Source of the DNA: an uncultured Aquabacterium sp. | GTDB taxonomy: Bacteria > Pseudomonadota > Gammaproteobacteria > Burkholderiales > Burkholderiaceae_C | Direction: 5' to 3' | Length of the DNA: 55,130 bases | Assembly (NCBI RefSeq): GCF_913773725.1 | Contig: NZ_CAJYGK010000011.1 | Coordinates: 1 to 55,130, forward strand | In this document: one piece after another, positions 7,626 to 16,468 of the stretch | Layout: every line of letters starts with the position of its first letter | Position numbering within the stretch: position 1 is the first letter of the stretch | The notes under the pieces: generated by a model | Seen by the model: only the letters and a program-made list of their open reading frames with translations | What the model was told of the DNA's origin: nothing | The model's database searches: none | Program-made: the position numbers and the translations under genes

Positions 7626-8480
7626 ATGAATCCACCCATGCAAATCGTCCACACCATCTCTGACCTGCGCGACGCCCTGGCGGGTCGCGGCCGTCCCGCC
7701 TTCGTGCCCACCATGGGCAACTTGCACGACGGCCACTTGGCCCTGGTGCGCCAAGCCAAGCCGTTGGGCAGCGTCATGGTGGTCAGCATTTTTGTCAACA
7801 GGCTGCAGTTCCTGCCGCACGAGGACTTCGACAGCTACCCGCGAACGCTGGAAATAGACGCTGGCAAGCTGCACGCCGAGGGCTGCGACGTGCTGTTCGC
7901 GCCTGCCGAAAAAGACTTATACCCGCAGCCGCAAACCTTCAAAGTGCAGCCCGATCCGCGACTGGCTGACATCCTGGAGGGACACTTCCGTCCAGGCTTC
8001 TTCACCGGCGTGTGCACGGTAGTGATGAAACTGCTGGCCTGCGTGTTCAGCGGCGGCCCGGGCACGGCCGTGTTTGGGCGCAAGGACTACCAGCAGGTCC
8101 TGGTGATCCGCCGCATGGTGGAGCAGTTCGCGCTGCCCATCGACATCGTGACCGGCGACACCTGCCGCGCCGGCGACGGTCTGGCGCTGAGTTCGCGCAA
8201 CGGCTATCTGGACGACGCAGAACGTGCCCAGGCCGTGCAACTGAGCCAGGCGCTACGCGCGCTGGCCGATGCGGCGCTGCAGCTAGGCGCCAGCCTGCCC
8301 GCGCTGGAGGCCCAGGCGGTGGAGCGCCTGCGCAAGCAGGGCTGGCAGCCCGACTACCTAACCGTGCGCCAGCGCGCTGACTTGCTGCCGCCTGCAGAGG
8401 CTCCGCAGCCGGGCCAACTCGTGGTTCTGGGCGCGGCGCGCCTGGGCGGCACGCGGCTGATCGACAACTTGGAATTCTGA
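7626..8480 (+). CDS. panC: Pantoate--beta-alanine ligase
   Basis: PanC joins pantoate and beta-alanine with ATP to make pantothenate, the precursor of coenzyme A. The 284-residue protein is of normal family length. It has the nucleotide-binding motif PTMGNLHDGH near residue 29, the pantoate-site segment FVNRLQFLPHEDFDSYPRT, the GRKDYQQ motif, and LALSSRNGYL near the end of the catalytic domain. Many PanC proteins have FVNPTQF; the NRLQF variant fits Comamonadaceae. No strong ribosome-binding site precedes the ATG at 7626, and an ATG four codons later is possible. It is probably a core chromosomal gene at the boundary of the mobile element. Confidence 0.95.
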   Translation: MNPPMQIVHTISDLRDALAGRGRPAFVPTMGNLHDGHLALVRQAKPLGSVMVVSIFVNRLQFLPHEDFDSYPRTLEIDAGKLHAEGCDVLFAPAEKDLYPQPQTFKVQPDPRLADILEGHFRPGFFTGVCTVVMKLLACVFSGGPGTAVFGRKDYQQVLVIRRMVEQFALPIDIVTGDTCRAGDGLALSSRNGYLDDAERAQAVQLSQALRALADAALQLGASLPALEAQAVERLRKQGWQPDYLTVRQRADLLPPAEAPQPGQLVVLGAARLGGTRLIDNLEF

Positions 8481-8608
8481 GCACTGCACCCCGGCCCGTC
8501 CTACTCGCGGTTCATACCTTTCCAGTTTGGAAAAGGACAGTTTTATGGAGCCGCACAGGGGGCGGCTGTGCACACGAACATGAGCAATCAACATACGATG
8601 GATACGCC

Positions 8609-9130
8609 GTGACCCTCAAGATCCGCAACGAAACAGCATCCGATGTAGCGGCCATCGAGGCCGTCACGATAGCGGCGTTCCATGATGCCGAGCACACCAG
8701 CCACACTGAGCACTTCATTGTGAACGCGCTGCGTCATGCGGGGCAACTCACGCTGTCGCTGGTGGCTGACGTCGATGGAGCGGTGGTCGGCCATGTGGCG
8801 ATCTCGCCGATACGGCTCTCCATTGGCCCTGCGGATTGGTTCGGCCTGGGGCCGTTGTCGGTCTTGCCGCAGCGGCAGAGGCAGGGGATCGGCGTGCAAC
8901 TCATGAACCATGCCATAGCGCAACTGCGTTCGATGGGCGCGTCGGGCTGCGTGCTCCTGGGAGATCCGCACTACTACCAACGCTTTGGTTTCAAGGCCGA
9001 GAGCGCACTGGTGCTGCCCGATGTGCCGCCTGAGTACTTTTTGGCCATTGCCTTCGAAGGGGCAATTCCGGCGGCTGTGGTGGCCTACCACGATGCATTC
9101 AACTTAAAAGCCGCAGAAATGTGCCGCTGA
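8609..9130 (+). CDS. GNAT family N-acetyltransferase (YhbS-like)
   Basis: This 173-residue protein carries the GNAT acetyl-CoA site: the beta-4 segment GLGPLSVLPQRQRQGIG supplies the RxxGxG loop (about residues 79-95). It is followed by the LMNHAIAQL helix, then LLGDPHYYQRFGF, which is typical of YhbS-type acetyltransferases. The substrate is unknown; the group includes small-molecule and protein acetylases. The GTG start at 8609 gives the usual N-terminus (KIRNETASD) but lacks a clear ribosome-binding site. It stands alone between panC and a LysR gene. Confidence 0.85.
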   Translation: MTLKIRNETASDVAAIEAVTIAAFHDAEHTSHTEHFIVNALRHAGQLTLSLVADVDGAVVGHVAISPIRLSIGPADWFGLGPLSVLPQRQRQGIGVQLMNHAIAQLRSMGASGCVLLGDPHYYQRFGFKAESALVLPDVPPEYFLAIAFEGAIPAAVVAYHDAFNLKAAEMCR

Positions 9131-9557
9131 GTCAGCACGGGCGCGGCCTTGAGCTGATTCGGCACACTCACCCTACGGATGAAGCAAAACGTAAGGTGCT
9201 GACAACGCGCGGGTCAATTGCCGAGACCCCACAGATGTAGGCGGTGGATACGCTGGGTGGGCGCGTGCGCGTCCAACGGAAGGGAAGCGGGGAGGCCACG
9301 CCGCAGGAGCTGCCGCGCGCCATCCATTCAGGGGAGGGAATCGCGCGCGGGCGGCGCAGGCAGCTCACAACTTGTTAGCGTTTCATTGCATGGAGGCTTC
9401 GTTTCCCGCACTCTTGAGGCTTACCCAGAGTCAACAACGCCAACAAATGCTCGACGTTTGCGACTGATCAACGGTATTCAGAATGAATCTCCCGTGAGTG
9501 CCAGATGAGCCTTCCCGGTGATAGCAGAGTGCATTCATGGGACGGGTCGCCGTGCCT
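9131..9557. other. Intergenic region without a recognised gene
   Basis: This stretch of 427 bases lies between the acetyltransferase gene (plus) and the end of the LysR gene (minus). Short open frames occur on both strands, but none has a ribosome-binding site or a recognisable domain. I see nothing convincing. Confidence 0.4.
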
Positions 9558-10466
9558 CTAGCGATTGCGCTGCAGGGGCTGAAAATCGGCAGCCGTCGTG
9601 ACCTCCCGGATGATGGAAGCGAGCGTGGCCTGGGCGGGGTCCACGGGTGCCCCCTTCAGCCGTACGAGACCAGGCGTGCGCATCGGCGTGGGGCTTTCAA
9701 GAGCAATGATCTTGAACCCACTGTCTCCCTGGACTGCATGGCGCGACACAATAGTTGCCAGATGACTCTGGCGTACCGTGCCGAGCATGGCTGTGATGGA
9801 GTCAGACTCAGCGCGCACAATGGGCGTCGCCCCCGCTGCAGCAAATGCCTCTTCAATCATGCGCCGCGTGGTGTAGCGCGATGATGGGAGGATCATCTCG
9901 CGCCGGTGCAACTCCACCATCCTCATGCGCTTGCGGCTGGCCAGGGGATGTTTCGCGCCCACCAGCAGCACCAGTTCTTCGTTGCACAACGGCTCGAAGC
10001 TGAGCTTGGGCTCATCGCCGGGGTGGTAGGAGATGGCGATGTCGAACTCGCGTTGCAAGACCTTGCGCGAGATGCTGGCGGCCGTATCTTCTTCCACCGT
10101 CAGCCGCACGGCCGGGTGCCGTGCAGTGAATGCTGTGATGGCGCGTGGAATCACATGGATGTCGAACGTCGGCGTCGTGCCCACGCGCAGTTGGCCGGTG
10201 AGTTCGGGCGAGGCCGGGCTCAGCAACGCTATGGCGATGTCCAGTTCTCCCAGCGCGTGCACCGCACGCGGCAGGAACAGCTCGCCCGCTGCGGTGAGGG
10301 CCACGCTGCGCTTCGTTCGCTGGAAGAGAGCCTGGCCCAGCTCCTCCTCGAGCTGGCGTATCTGGTGCGACAGCGTCGACTGCGTCACGTGCACTTGCGC
10401 GGCAGCGTGGGTGAAGTTCAGCCGCTCTGCCAGGGCGATGAAGTACCGCAGGTGTCTCAGTTCCAT
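9558..10466 (-). CDS. LysR family transcriptional regulator
   Basis: This 302-residue protein has a canonical LysR N-terminus. MELRHLRYF is followed by the helix-turn-helix AAAQVHVTQSTLSHQIRQLE and FQRTKRSVALTAAG (to about residue 65). A periplasmic-binding-protein-like effector domain (about 90-295) includes LRVGTTPTFDIHVIPRA and LEREFD-like segments. The start at 10466 (MELRH) is typical for the family; an ATG two codons earlier is also possible. It is divergent from the citrate-synthase-like/CoA-transferase/Bug operon 120 bases away and probably controls it in response to the operon's substrate. Confidence 0.9.
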   Translation of the reverse strand: MELRHLRYFIALAERLNFTHAAAQVHVTQSTLSHQIRQLEEELGQALFQRTKRSVALTAAGELFLPRAVHALGELDIAIALLSPASPELTGQLRVGTTPTFDIHVIPRAITAFTARHPAVRLTVEEDTAASISRKVLQREFDIAISYHPGDEPKLSFEPLCNEELVLLVGAKHPLASRKRMRMVELHRREMILPSSRYTTRRMIEEAFAAAGATPIVRAESDSITAMLGTVRQSHLATIVSRHAVQGDSGFKIIALESPTPMRTPGLVRLKGAPVDPAQATLASIIREVTTAADFQPLQRNR

Positions 10467-10585
10467 GGCCATCCCCAAATAATCGACAGCATCAATCATA
10501 GTCAGCGAAATAAGTCATTTGCCCGATTGCTCCGTGCGACCAAGAATGCGGCACGCCCACCGTTGCGGCGTCTGGAGACATCGAC

Positions 10586-11395
10586 ATGAAGATTGGCAAG
10601 CAGGAGCCGTTCAGCACCATCGCAACATCGGACGCAGACTCCATCACCATCCGCGGCAAGGATCTGTGCAGCGAGCTCATCGGCAAATTGAACTTTGCCG
10701 ATTTCTATTTTTTCCTGCTGACCGGCGAGATGCCTACGCCGCAGCAAAGCTTCTTCGTCAACGCGACCCTTGTCACCATTGCCGAGCATGGACTGACGCC
10801 CACGGTCCAGGCTGCGCGCATGACCTACGACGCCGATCCAGCCGCCCTCCAGGGTGCTGTGGCTGCAGGCATTCTTGGCGCCGGCTCCGTGGTCATGGGC
10901 ACATCCGAACTGTGCGGGCGTTTCCTGCACGAGATCATCACATTGGCCGAGACTGACAGTCGGCCGCTGAAAGACGCGGCGCTCGAGAAGGTCACGCAGT
11001 TACGCGAGGCCAGAAAGACCGTGCCGGGCTACGGCCACCCACTGCACACGCAGGGCGACCCGCGCACGCACCGGCTGCTGGCCCTCGCCAGGGAGCAAGG
11101 TGTGACGGGCAGATACATCGAGGCTCTGTGCACCTTCGAGCAACTGCTGCCCCAAGTCTATGGCCGTCCGCTGTTGGCCAATGCTTCCGGGTCGATCCCT
11201 GCTGTGCTGCTGGATGTAGGGTTTCCCGTCGGAGCGTTGAAGGGCATTCCCATCCTGGCGCGCACTGCCGGTCTGTTGGGCCACTTGCACGAGGAAGCCA
11301 CGCGGCCTATCGGGTTCTACATGTACAACGTGGCAGACGAAAGCATCACCTATGACGGGCCGCCGCCCAGATCCCTACGGAAGGATCTGGCATGA
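10586..11395 (+). CDS. Short citrate-synthase-family protein (citryl-CoA-lyase type)
   Basis: At 269 residues this lacks the N-terminal part of true citrate synthase (about 430). It retains the conserved His sites: AEHGLTPTVQAARM (first catalytic His, near 66) and VPGYGHPLH followed by DPRTHRL (second His, near 151). The third catalytic Asp, normally in an NVDG-type motif, appears as NASG near 197. Proteins of this group are often annotated citryl-CoA lyase and may condense or cleave a CoA thioester of an organic acid. The stop overlaps the CoA-transferase start by four bases (ATGA), so the two probably act in sequence. The substrate is unknown. Confidence 0.75.
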   Translation: MKIGKQEPFSTIATSDADSITIRGKDLCSELIGKLNFADFYFFLLTGEMPTPQQSFFVNATLVTIAEHGLTPTVQAARMTYDADPAALQGAVAAGILGAGSVVMGTSELCGRFLHEIITLAETDSRPLKDAALEKVTQLREARKTVPGYGHPLHTQGDPRTHRLLALAREQGVTGRYIEALCTFEQLLPQVYGRPLLANASGSIPAVLLDVGFPVGALKGIPILARTAGLLGHLHEEATRPIGFYMYNVADESITYDGPPPRSLRKDLA

Positions 11396-12528
11396 GCGGG
11401 GTGCTGCACGGCTTGCGCGTGATCGAGATGGGGACTTTCATCACTGGCCCGGCTGCCGGAGTGCTGCTGGCCGACCAGGGGGCCGACGTTGTGAAGGTCG
11501 AGAAACCCGGCACAGGAGACCCGTTTCGGATGTCGGCAGACGGAAGCTTGTACGACACCAACTTCCAGGCCTTTAACCGCAATAAACGCAGCCTCGCGCT
11601 CGACACTGTCGATCCACAGGATCTTGCCGTGTTCGACGCATTGATTGCCGATGCAGACGTGTTCATTCAGAACTTTCGTCCAGGTGCGGCAGAGAAACTC
11701 AATGTGGGTGCGGAACGGCTGCGATTCATCAATCCACGATTGGTGTATTGCGCCATCAGCGGCTTCGGGCCTGACGGTCCAGGCGCCAACCAGCCTTGCT
11801 ATGACACAGTGGCGCAGGCCGCCAGCGGCTATTTGGACCTGACGCTCAATCCCGGCAACCCGCGCGTGTGCGGTCCTGCGGTGGCCGATTCGATCACGGG
11901 GATGTACGCGGCCTACGGAATCCTGGGCGCGCTGCATGAGCGGCAACGCACTGGCCGGGGACGGCTGGTGGAGGTGGCCATGGTGGGTGCGATGGCGCAT
12001 TTCAACATCGACGCCTTCACGCACTACTACGGTGACGGCGAGCTGATGACTCCATACAGTCGGCCGGGTGCGTCGCAGGCACACGTGCTCACCTGCAAGG
12101 ATGGCAAGCGCGTGGCGCTGCACATGTCCTCACCGCTCAAGTTCTGGGAGAACCTGGTGCGCGCCACCGGCCATATGGAGCTGCTGGACGATCCGCGCTT
12201 CAAGCAGCGCGGCGAGCGCATACGTAATCACGGCGAAGTAATTCGCGTGCTGGATGGCTACTTCAAGGAGTACGACCGATCCGAGTGGTGCATCCGTCTG
12301 AAGGAACATGACGTGCCACATTCGCCGGTCTACGACGCGAGTGAGGCACTCAATGATCCGCAGGCGCTGCACATGCAGCTCAGGCAGGCCGCAGAACGAC
12401 CTGGACGCGGGATCTTTACAGCCGTGAGAAATCCGGTGATCTACGACCGCTCGCCGCCCGCGAGACTCGTACCGCCGCCGGAGCTGGACGAGCATCGCAG
12501 CGAGTTGCTCGCGGGGCTCAAGTACTAG
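11392..12528 (+). CDS. Class III (CaiB/BaiF) acyl-CoA transferase
   Basis: This 378-residue protein is a family III CoA-transferase. It starts with the VIEMGTFITGPAAG motif and contains ADVVKVEKPGTGDPFR. The catalytic Asp is residue 166 in the AVADSITGMYA segment, preceded by the usual YDTVAQAASG. Enzymes of this family move CoA between carboxylic acids through an aspartyl-CoA thioester. It is translationally coupled to the citrate-synthase-like gene and followed 21 bases later by a Bug receptor gene. The operon thus links uptake of an organic acid, its activation by CoA transfer and C-C bond cleavage or formation. Confidence 0.92.
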   Translation: MSGVLHGLRVIEMGTFITGPAAGVLLADQGADVVKVEKPGTGDPFRMSADGSLYDTNFQAFNRNKRSLALDTVDPQDLAVFDALIADADVFIQNFRPGAAEKLNVGAERLRFINPRLVYCAISGFGPDGPGANQPCYDTVAQAASGYLDLTLNPGNPRVCGPAVADSITGMYAAYGILGALHERQRTGRGRLVEVAMVGAMAHFNIDAFTHYYGDGELMTPYSRPGASQAHVLTCKDGKRVALHMSSPLKFWENLVRATGHMELLDDPRFKQRGERIRNHGEVIRVLDGYFKEYDRSEWCIRLKEHDVPHSPVYDASEALNDPQALHMQLRQAAERPGRGIFTAVRNPVIYDRSPPARLVPPPELDEHRSELLAGLKY

Positions 12529-12549
12529 TCAAACAACAAAGGAGACAAC

Positions 12550-13545
12550 ATGTTCACGTACACCCATCGACTTCTTGCACGGGCGGCCATCACGCTGGCC
12601 TGCGGCCTCGCAGCCGTCCTTTCCGCCACCCAGGCACTGGCACAAGACTATCCAAACAAGCCTCTAAAGCTCATCGTGCCTGCGGGTGCTGGTACGTCCA
12701 CCGACATCGTGGCACGCCTGATGGGCGAAGGTCTCGCGCGTGAGCTTGGTCAGCCCGTGGTGGTGGAGAACAAGACTGGAGCTAGCGGCAACATCGCGCA
12801 CGAGTTGGTCGCGAAGTCACCTGCGGACGGCTACACCTTGATCCTGACCAACACTGGGCAGTTCTCCATCAACAAGGCCCTCTACAAGAAGATTAATTTC
12901 GATCCCATCAAGGACTTCACGCCCCTGACCATGATTGGCTACACGCCCACCTTGCTGCTGGTGCGGGCCAACGCCCCGTGGCACAGCGTGGCTGAACTGG
13001 TGCAATACGCCAAGGACAACCCCGACAAGGTGACCTACGCATCCGCAGGCAACGGCACCACCGGTCACTTGGCGGGAGAACTCGTCAAGGCCATGAGCAA
13101 TACGAAGATGGTCCATGTGCCATATAAGGAGGGAGCACAGGCCGTCACGTCAGTTATCGGGGGGCAGACCGATTTCATGTTCTACCACCCGGCCGTGGCG
13201 ATGCCGCAGATTCAAGCTGGCAAGCTGCGCGCGCTGGGTTTGAGTAGCGTTGCCAAATCACCGGCGGCGCCAGGCGTGAAGCCGCTGGACGAGCAAGGCT
13301 TTCCAGGATTCGACTTGACCGGATGGTGGGCCGTTGCCGGTCCGGCCAGCCTGCCACCTGCGGTCATGCAAAAGCTGGTGCAAGCTGGCGACAAAGTCGT
13401 CAAGTCGGGAGATTTCCAGACCAGGCTTGCAGCGGTGGGCATTGACCCTCTGGTCATGACACAGCCGGAGTTCGCGCGCTTCGCGGCAAGCGAACTCGAG
13501 AAGTGGGGCGGTGTCGTCAGGCTTTCGGGTGCCCAGGTCGATTGA
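12550..13545 (+). CDS. Bug/TctC-type periplasmic solute receptor
   Basis: This 331-residue protein has a Sec signal peptide (hydrophobic stretch about 12-28, probable cut after ATQALA at about 31). The Bug signature follows: YPNKPLKLIVPAGAGTSTDIVAR near the mature start, then VVVENKTGASGNIAHELV and FDPIKDFTPLTMIG. Bug proteins capture carboxylates in the periplasm and are hugely expanded in Burkholderiales, often without a linked membrane transporter. None is encoded here either. The ligand is probably the acid handled by the two preceding genes. An AAGGAGAC ribosome-binding site precedes the ATG. Confidence 0.93.
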   Translation: MFTYTHRLLARAAITLACGLAAVLSATQALAQDYPNKPLKLIVPAGAGTSTDIVARLMGEGLARELGQPVVVENKTGASGNIAHELVAKSPADGYTLILTNTGQFSINKALYKKINFDPIKDFTPLTMIGYTPTLLLVRANAPWHSVAELVQYAKDNPDKVTYASAGNGTTGHLAGELVKAMSNTKMVHVPYKEGAQAVTSVIGGQTDFMFYHPAVAMPQIQAGKLRALGLSSVAKSPAAPGVKPLDEQGFPGFDLTGWWAVAGPASLPPAVMQKLVQAGDKVVKSGDFQTRLAAVGIDPLVMTQPEFARFAASELEKWGGVVRLSGAQVD

Positions 13546-13729
13546 CCGCGAGAGCGGCGCGGCCTGATGCGTGCGCGCTCTGATGCGGAGCAGTGCAAGG
13601 GCATCGCCCCCCCGGGGCAACGTTGCTGCCCTATGTTGCTGACCGCATTGCGCTGCTCATCGGCCCCGTGCCACCCAGTGGGCAGTTTGTGGGCTCGGGG
13701 TCACTGCTGCTTTTGGGTTCAGTACGACG

Positions 13730-13760
13730 CAGCAGTCATCTCTGAAAGAGATGACTGCTG
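13730..13760. terminator. Perfect 14-bp hairpin between convergent genes
   Basis: Arms at 13730-13743 and 13747-13760 (half-site CAGCAGTCATCTCT) pair perfectly around a GAA loop. It lies between the Bug gene (ends 13545) and the convergent TetR gene (ends 13783). No T tract follows on either strand, so simple intrinsic termination is not certain. It could stabilise the 3' ends or act as a bidirectional stop. Confidence 0.5.
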
Positions 13761-13782
13761 AATGAACGAAGCGGCCCGATTG

Positions 13783-14385
13783 TCAGTTTTCAGGCAACCC
13801 TACGATCCTGAAAAAGAGCTGCTGCAGGCGCTCGACAACTTGCATGCGGCTGGCGCTTGTTTCGCCAGTCAAGGCGTCACCGACAACACCACGGAGCCCT
13901 CCAAGCAGAAAGTCGGCGGTGACTCCTGGATCGACGACGAACCAGGCACCCGCTTCTGTGCCAGCCCCGAGCAATTCCTCGAGATGCTTGCCGATCGCGT
14001 TTGGCCTTTTGTCCGGAATGTGCGGGAGAGCATCGAAAAACATGCTAACCAACGGCCCATCGTCAAGAAATCCCGTTGCGGCAGCCTTGACCCAAGCTCC
14101 GAGCTTGCCGCCCCAATCTGTTCCAGGCCATTGCCCAGTCGCCCGATCCAGGTTGCCCACATGCAGGGCATGGAACCGCTCGGCCAATGCGATATGGATG
14201 TCTTCCTTGGATGAGAAGTACAGGTAGAACGAGCCCTTCGCCACTTTCGCGCTATCAGTGATCTCCCTGATCACGGTAGCGCCCACCCCCTTCTTCAGGA
14301 ACAACGCCTGGGCGGCATTCATGAGTTCTTCTCGCCGTGCTTCCGGCGGTTTCGTTCGTGGACGTGGCTGAGCTTCTATCTGCAT
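13783..14385 (-). CDS. TetR family regulator of the DUF1302/RND operon
   Basis: This 200-residue protein starts MQIEAQPRPRTK. The N-terminal helix-turn-helix spans about 20-65: REELMNAAQALFLKKGV, then REITDSAKVAKGSFYLYF, and SKEDIHIAL. A variable ligand-binding domain follows. The frame is open to an earlier ATG at 14493. A good promoter (TTGAAC at 14530-14525, TAAAAT at 14506-14501, minus strand) would start RNA at about 14494, leaving no leader for that ATG, so 14385 is preferred. It is divergent from the eight-gene operon at 14705 and probably represses it until a substrate or CoA ester binds. Confidence 0.85.
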   Translation of the reverse strand: MQIEAQPRPRTKPPEARREELMNAAQALFLKKGVGATVIREITDSAKVAKGSFYLYFSSKEDIHIALAERFHALHVGNLDRATGQWPGTDWGGKLGAWVKAAATGFLDDGPLVSMFFDALPHIPDKRPNAIGKHLEELLGAGTEAGAWFVVDPGVTADFLLGGLRGVVGDALTGETSASRMQVVERLQQLFFRIVGLPEN

Positions 14386-14500
14386 CAAAGGGTGCGTTTC
14401 GTGGACCGGCGACCGCAGCGGACTCCATCCCTGATGCTCGACGCTGGATAGCGGCTTCGCCGCCACGCTGGATGCCGACTGCACCGCCTCCATCGGTCTT

Positions 14501-14530
14501 ATTTTAGACGCTATGGATAAATTTGTTCAA
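14501..14530 (-). promoter_or_regulatory. Predicted sigma-70 promoter of the TetR gene
   Basis: On the minus strand a TTGAAC -35 element (14530-14525) and a TAAAAT -10 element (14506-14501) are separated by 18 bases. It lies in the AT-rich divergent region between the TetR gene and the DUF1302 operon, so the operator is likely nearby. Confidence 0.45.
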
Positions 14531-14704
14531 ATTAGGTGAAAACCCGGAATCGGGAAGAAAATTCTAAATGCAGAATCGCAGGCAGCATACAGAATGAAGG
14601 CGAGCTGCGCTGGCCAGCCCTGACACCTCAGGGGGACGCATGGGAGGGCTGACTGAAGCTTGTGCCAAGTAGCAGGTAAATCCCCAACTGATGGAGACAA
14701 ACTC

Positions 14705-16450
14705 ATGAAAAATCGACAAACGAGGACGGCTCCCTCCCAGGCCGCAGTGCACATGATTGCCGCTGCAGCGGCATTGGTCGCAACCAGTGGTGCACACGCA
14801 CTGGAGCTTGACACTGGCAATCCCGACTTCAAGGTGCGTGCCGATGCGACGGTTCGATACAACTTGGGGGTTCGTACCGAGGCACAAGACCAGCGACTGT
14901 TGAATTTTGCCACCACCGACGAAGGCAACGCCAAGTTCGGCCGTGGAGATATCGTGTCCAACCGGCTCGATCTTTTGGGGGAACTTGACCTTAACTACAA
15001 AGGGATCTTTGGGGCGCGGATCAGTGCCGCAAGCTGGTACGACCATGCGTATCGCGATAGGTCGGTGTCTTCGCCTGCTGGTTCCGCGACGTCGTACAAC
15101 AACAACCGGTTTAACGATCAGGTCAACCGCTTTGTCCACGGCCCGTCTGGCGAAGTCCTGGATGCGTTCGTCTGGTCCAACTTCGATCTCGGTTCTGTTC
15201 CCGTCAACGTCAAGTTGGGCCGCCACACGGTGGTTTGGGGTGAAGGCATGTTCATCGGCGCCCATGCCATTTCCTATGGCCAGTCGCCCGTGGATGGCAT
15301 GAAGGCTGTTTCCAGCCCGGGCATTGAGACCAAGGAAACTTTCTTGCCCATCAACCAGTTGACCTTCAAGGCGCAGGTGACCGACAAGCTGTCTCTTGCA
15401 GGCCAATATGCGCTGGACTGGAAGGCGACGCGCGTACCGTATGCCGGTACATATCTGATGGGCGCCGACAACGCGCCCGGTGTCGATCGTTTTGCCCTGA
15501 CGCCCTGCAACCCGGCACTGGGTCCTTATTCCTGCCTGGCCATGGCCAACACGGCAGTTAAGACTTCGGGCGACAAGAATTGGGGGCTTTCCGCGCGTCT
15601 GGATGTGGACGCCATCGATTCCACCCTGGGCGCCTACTATCGGCAGTTCAACGATACCAATCCGGAAACGGGCATTCAACTCACCAGTTTCGCTCCGGTG
15701 TCGGCACCCTACAACACTATCCTGGGGGCAGCGCTGCCGAGTACCTTCAGGTTTGTCTACCCGGCCGCTACCAAGCTCTGGGGCCTGAGTCTTTCCAAGT
15801 CTGTGGGCCCGGTGAGCGTTGGCTCCGAAGTGTCCTGGCGCAAGAACGCGCACCTCAATTCGGTTGCCAGCTATACCGCTACCAGCACGGGGGCGACGGG
15901 AGACACTTTCCATGCCGTGGTGAATGGCACGTACGGGCTGCCCAAGACACCCCTCTGGGATACCGGTACGCTGATCGGCGAACTCGCGTACAGCCGCCTG
16001 CTGAAGGTCACGGGTAACGAGCAGTTGTATCGCGGTGTCGGGTATGCCGGTTGCGTGAGGCTCGGAACGAGCGGTGCCACCGCCCAGCCGGGGGACGTGA
16101 CCGACACCTGCTCGACCAAGAACTATTGGGAGCTTGCGCTGCGCTTCACGCCCCAATACCTGGGCGTGCTGCCGTCCCTGGATGTGTCGGTTCCAGTAAC
16201 CGTCAGCTACGGACTCAAGGGTTCGGCCGCCACCGGCGGTGGCGGCTTTGAAGGCCTCCTCAAGTGGTCAATCGGCATTGCTGCCACCTACGCAAGCAAG
16301 CATGAATTCAGCCTGACCTATGCGGACATGTCCGTGCCAACCAAATACAACGCTGCCGCTACGGCCGCCATTGGTGGCAACGCACTCAACAGCAGCGTGG
16401 GCGCAACCGATCGTGGTCGCCTGTTTTTCACCTATAAGACCTCTTTCTGA
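14705..16450 (+). CDS. DUF1302 family outer-membrane protein
   Basis: This 581-residue protein has a signal peptide (hydrophobic stretch about 13-30, ending GAHALE). A long series of alternating strands ends with a C-terminal Phe (LFFTYKTSF), typical of outer-membrane beta barrels. The segments VRADATVRYNLGVR, FGRGDIVSNRLDLLGELDL and KLGRHTVVWGE are characteristic of DUF1302. In steroid-, terpenoid- and other hydrophobic-substrate degraders, DUF1302 genes sit with DUF1329 and RND genes. A role as channel for a hydrophobic substrate is inferred. The ATG at 14705 has GGAGAC upstream. First gene of the operon. Confidence 0.88.
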   Translation: MKNRQTRTAPSQAAVHMIAAAAALVATSGAHALELDTGNPDFKVRADATVRYNLGVRTEAQDQRLLNFATTDEGNAKFGRGDIVSNRLDLLGELDLNYKGIFGARISAASWYDHAYRDRSVSSPAGSATSYNNNRFNDQVNRFVHGPSGEVLDAFVWSNFDLGSVPVNVKLGRHTVVWGEGMFIGAHAISYGQSPVDGMKAVSSPGIETKETFLPINQLTFKAQVTDKLSLAGQYALDWKATRVPYAGTYLMGADNAPGVDRFALTPCNPALGPYSCLAMANTAVKTSGDKNWGLSARLDVDAIDSTLGAYYRQFNDTNPETGIQLTSFAPVSAPYNTILGAALPSTFRFVYPAATKLWGLSLSKSVGPVSVGSEVSWRKNAHLNSVASYTATSTGATGDTFHAVVNGTYGLPKTPLWDTGTLIGELAYSRLLKVTGNEQLYRGVGYAGCVRLGTSGATAQPGDVTDTCSTKNYWELALRFTPQYLGVLPSLDVSVPVTVSYGLKGSAATGGGGFEGLLKWSIGIAATYASKHEFSLTYADMSVPTKYNAAATAAIGGNALNSSVGATDRGRLFFTYKTSF

Positions 16451-16468
16451 TTCCCTGGAGCTGCAATC

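Noticed and set aside
7626..8480. PanC motif FVNRLQF instead of FVNPTQF as a sign of inactivation
   Set aside because: I recall the NRLQF form as usual in Comamonadaceae PanC; the other motifs are intact.
8517..8536. Hairpin CCTTTCCA-gtt-TGGAAAAGG after panC
   Set aside because: The stem has a bulge and the following T run is short; too weak to call a terminator.
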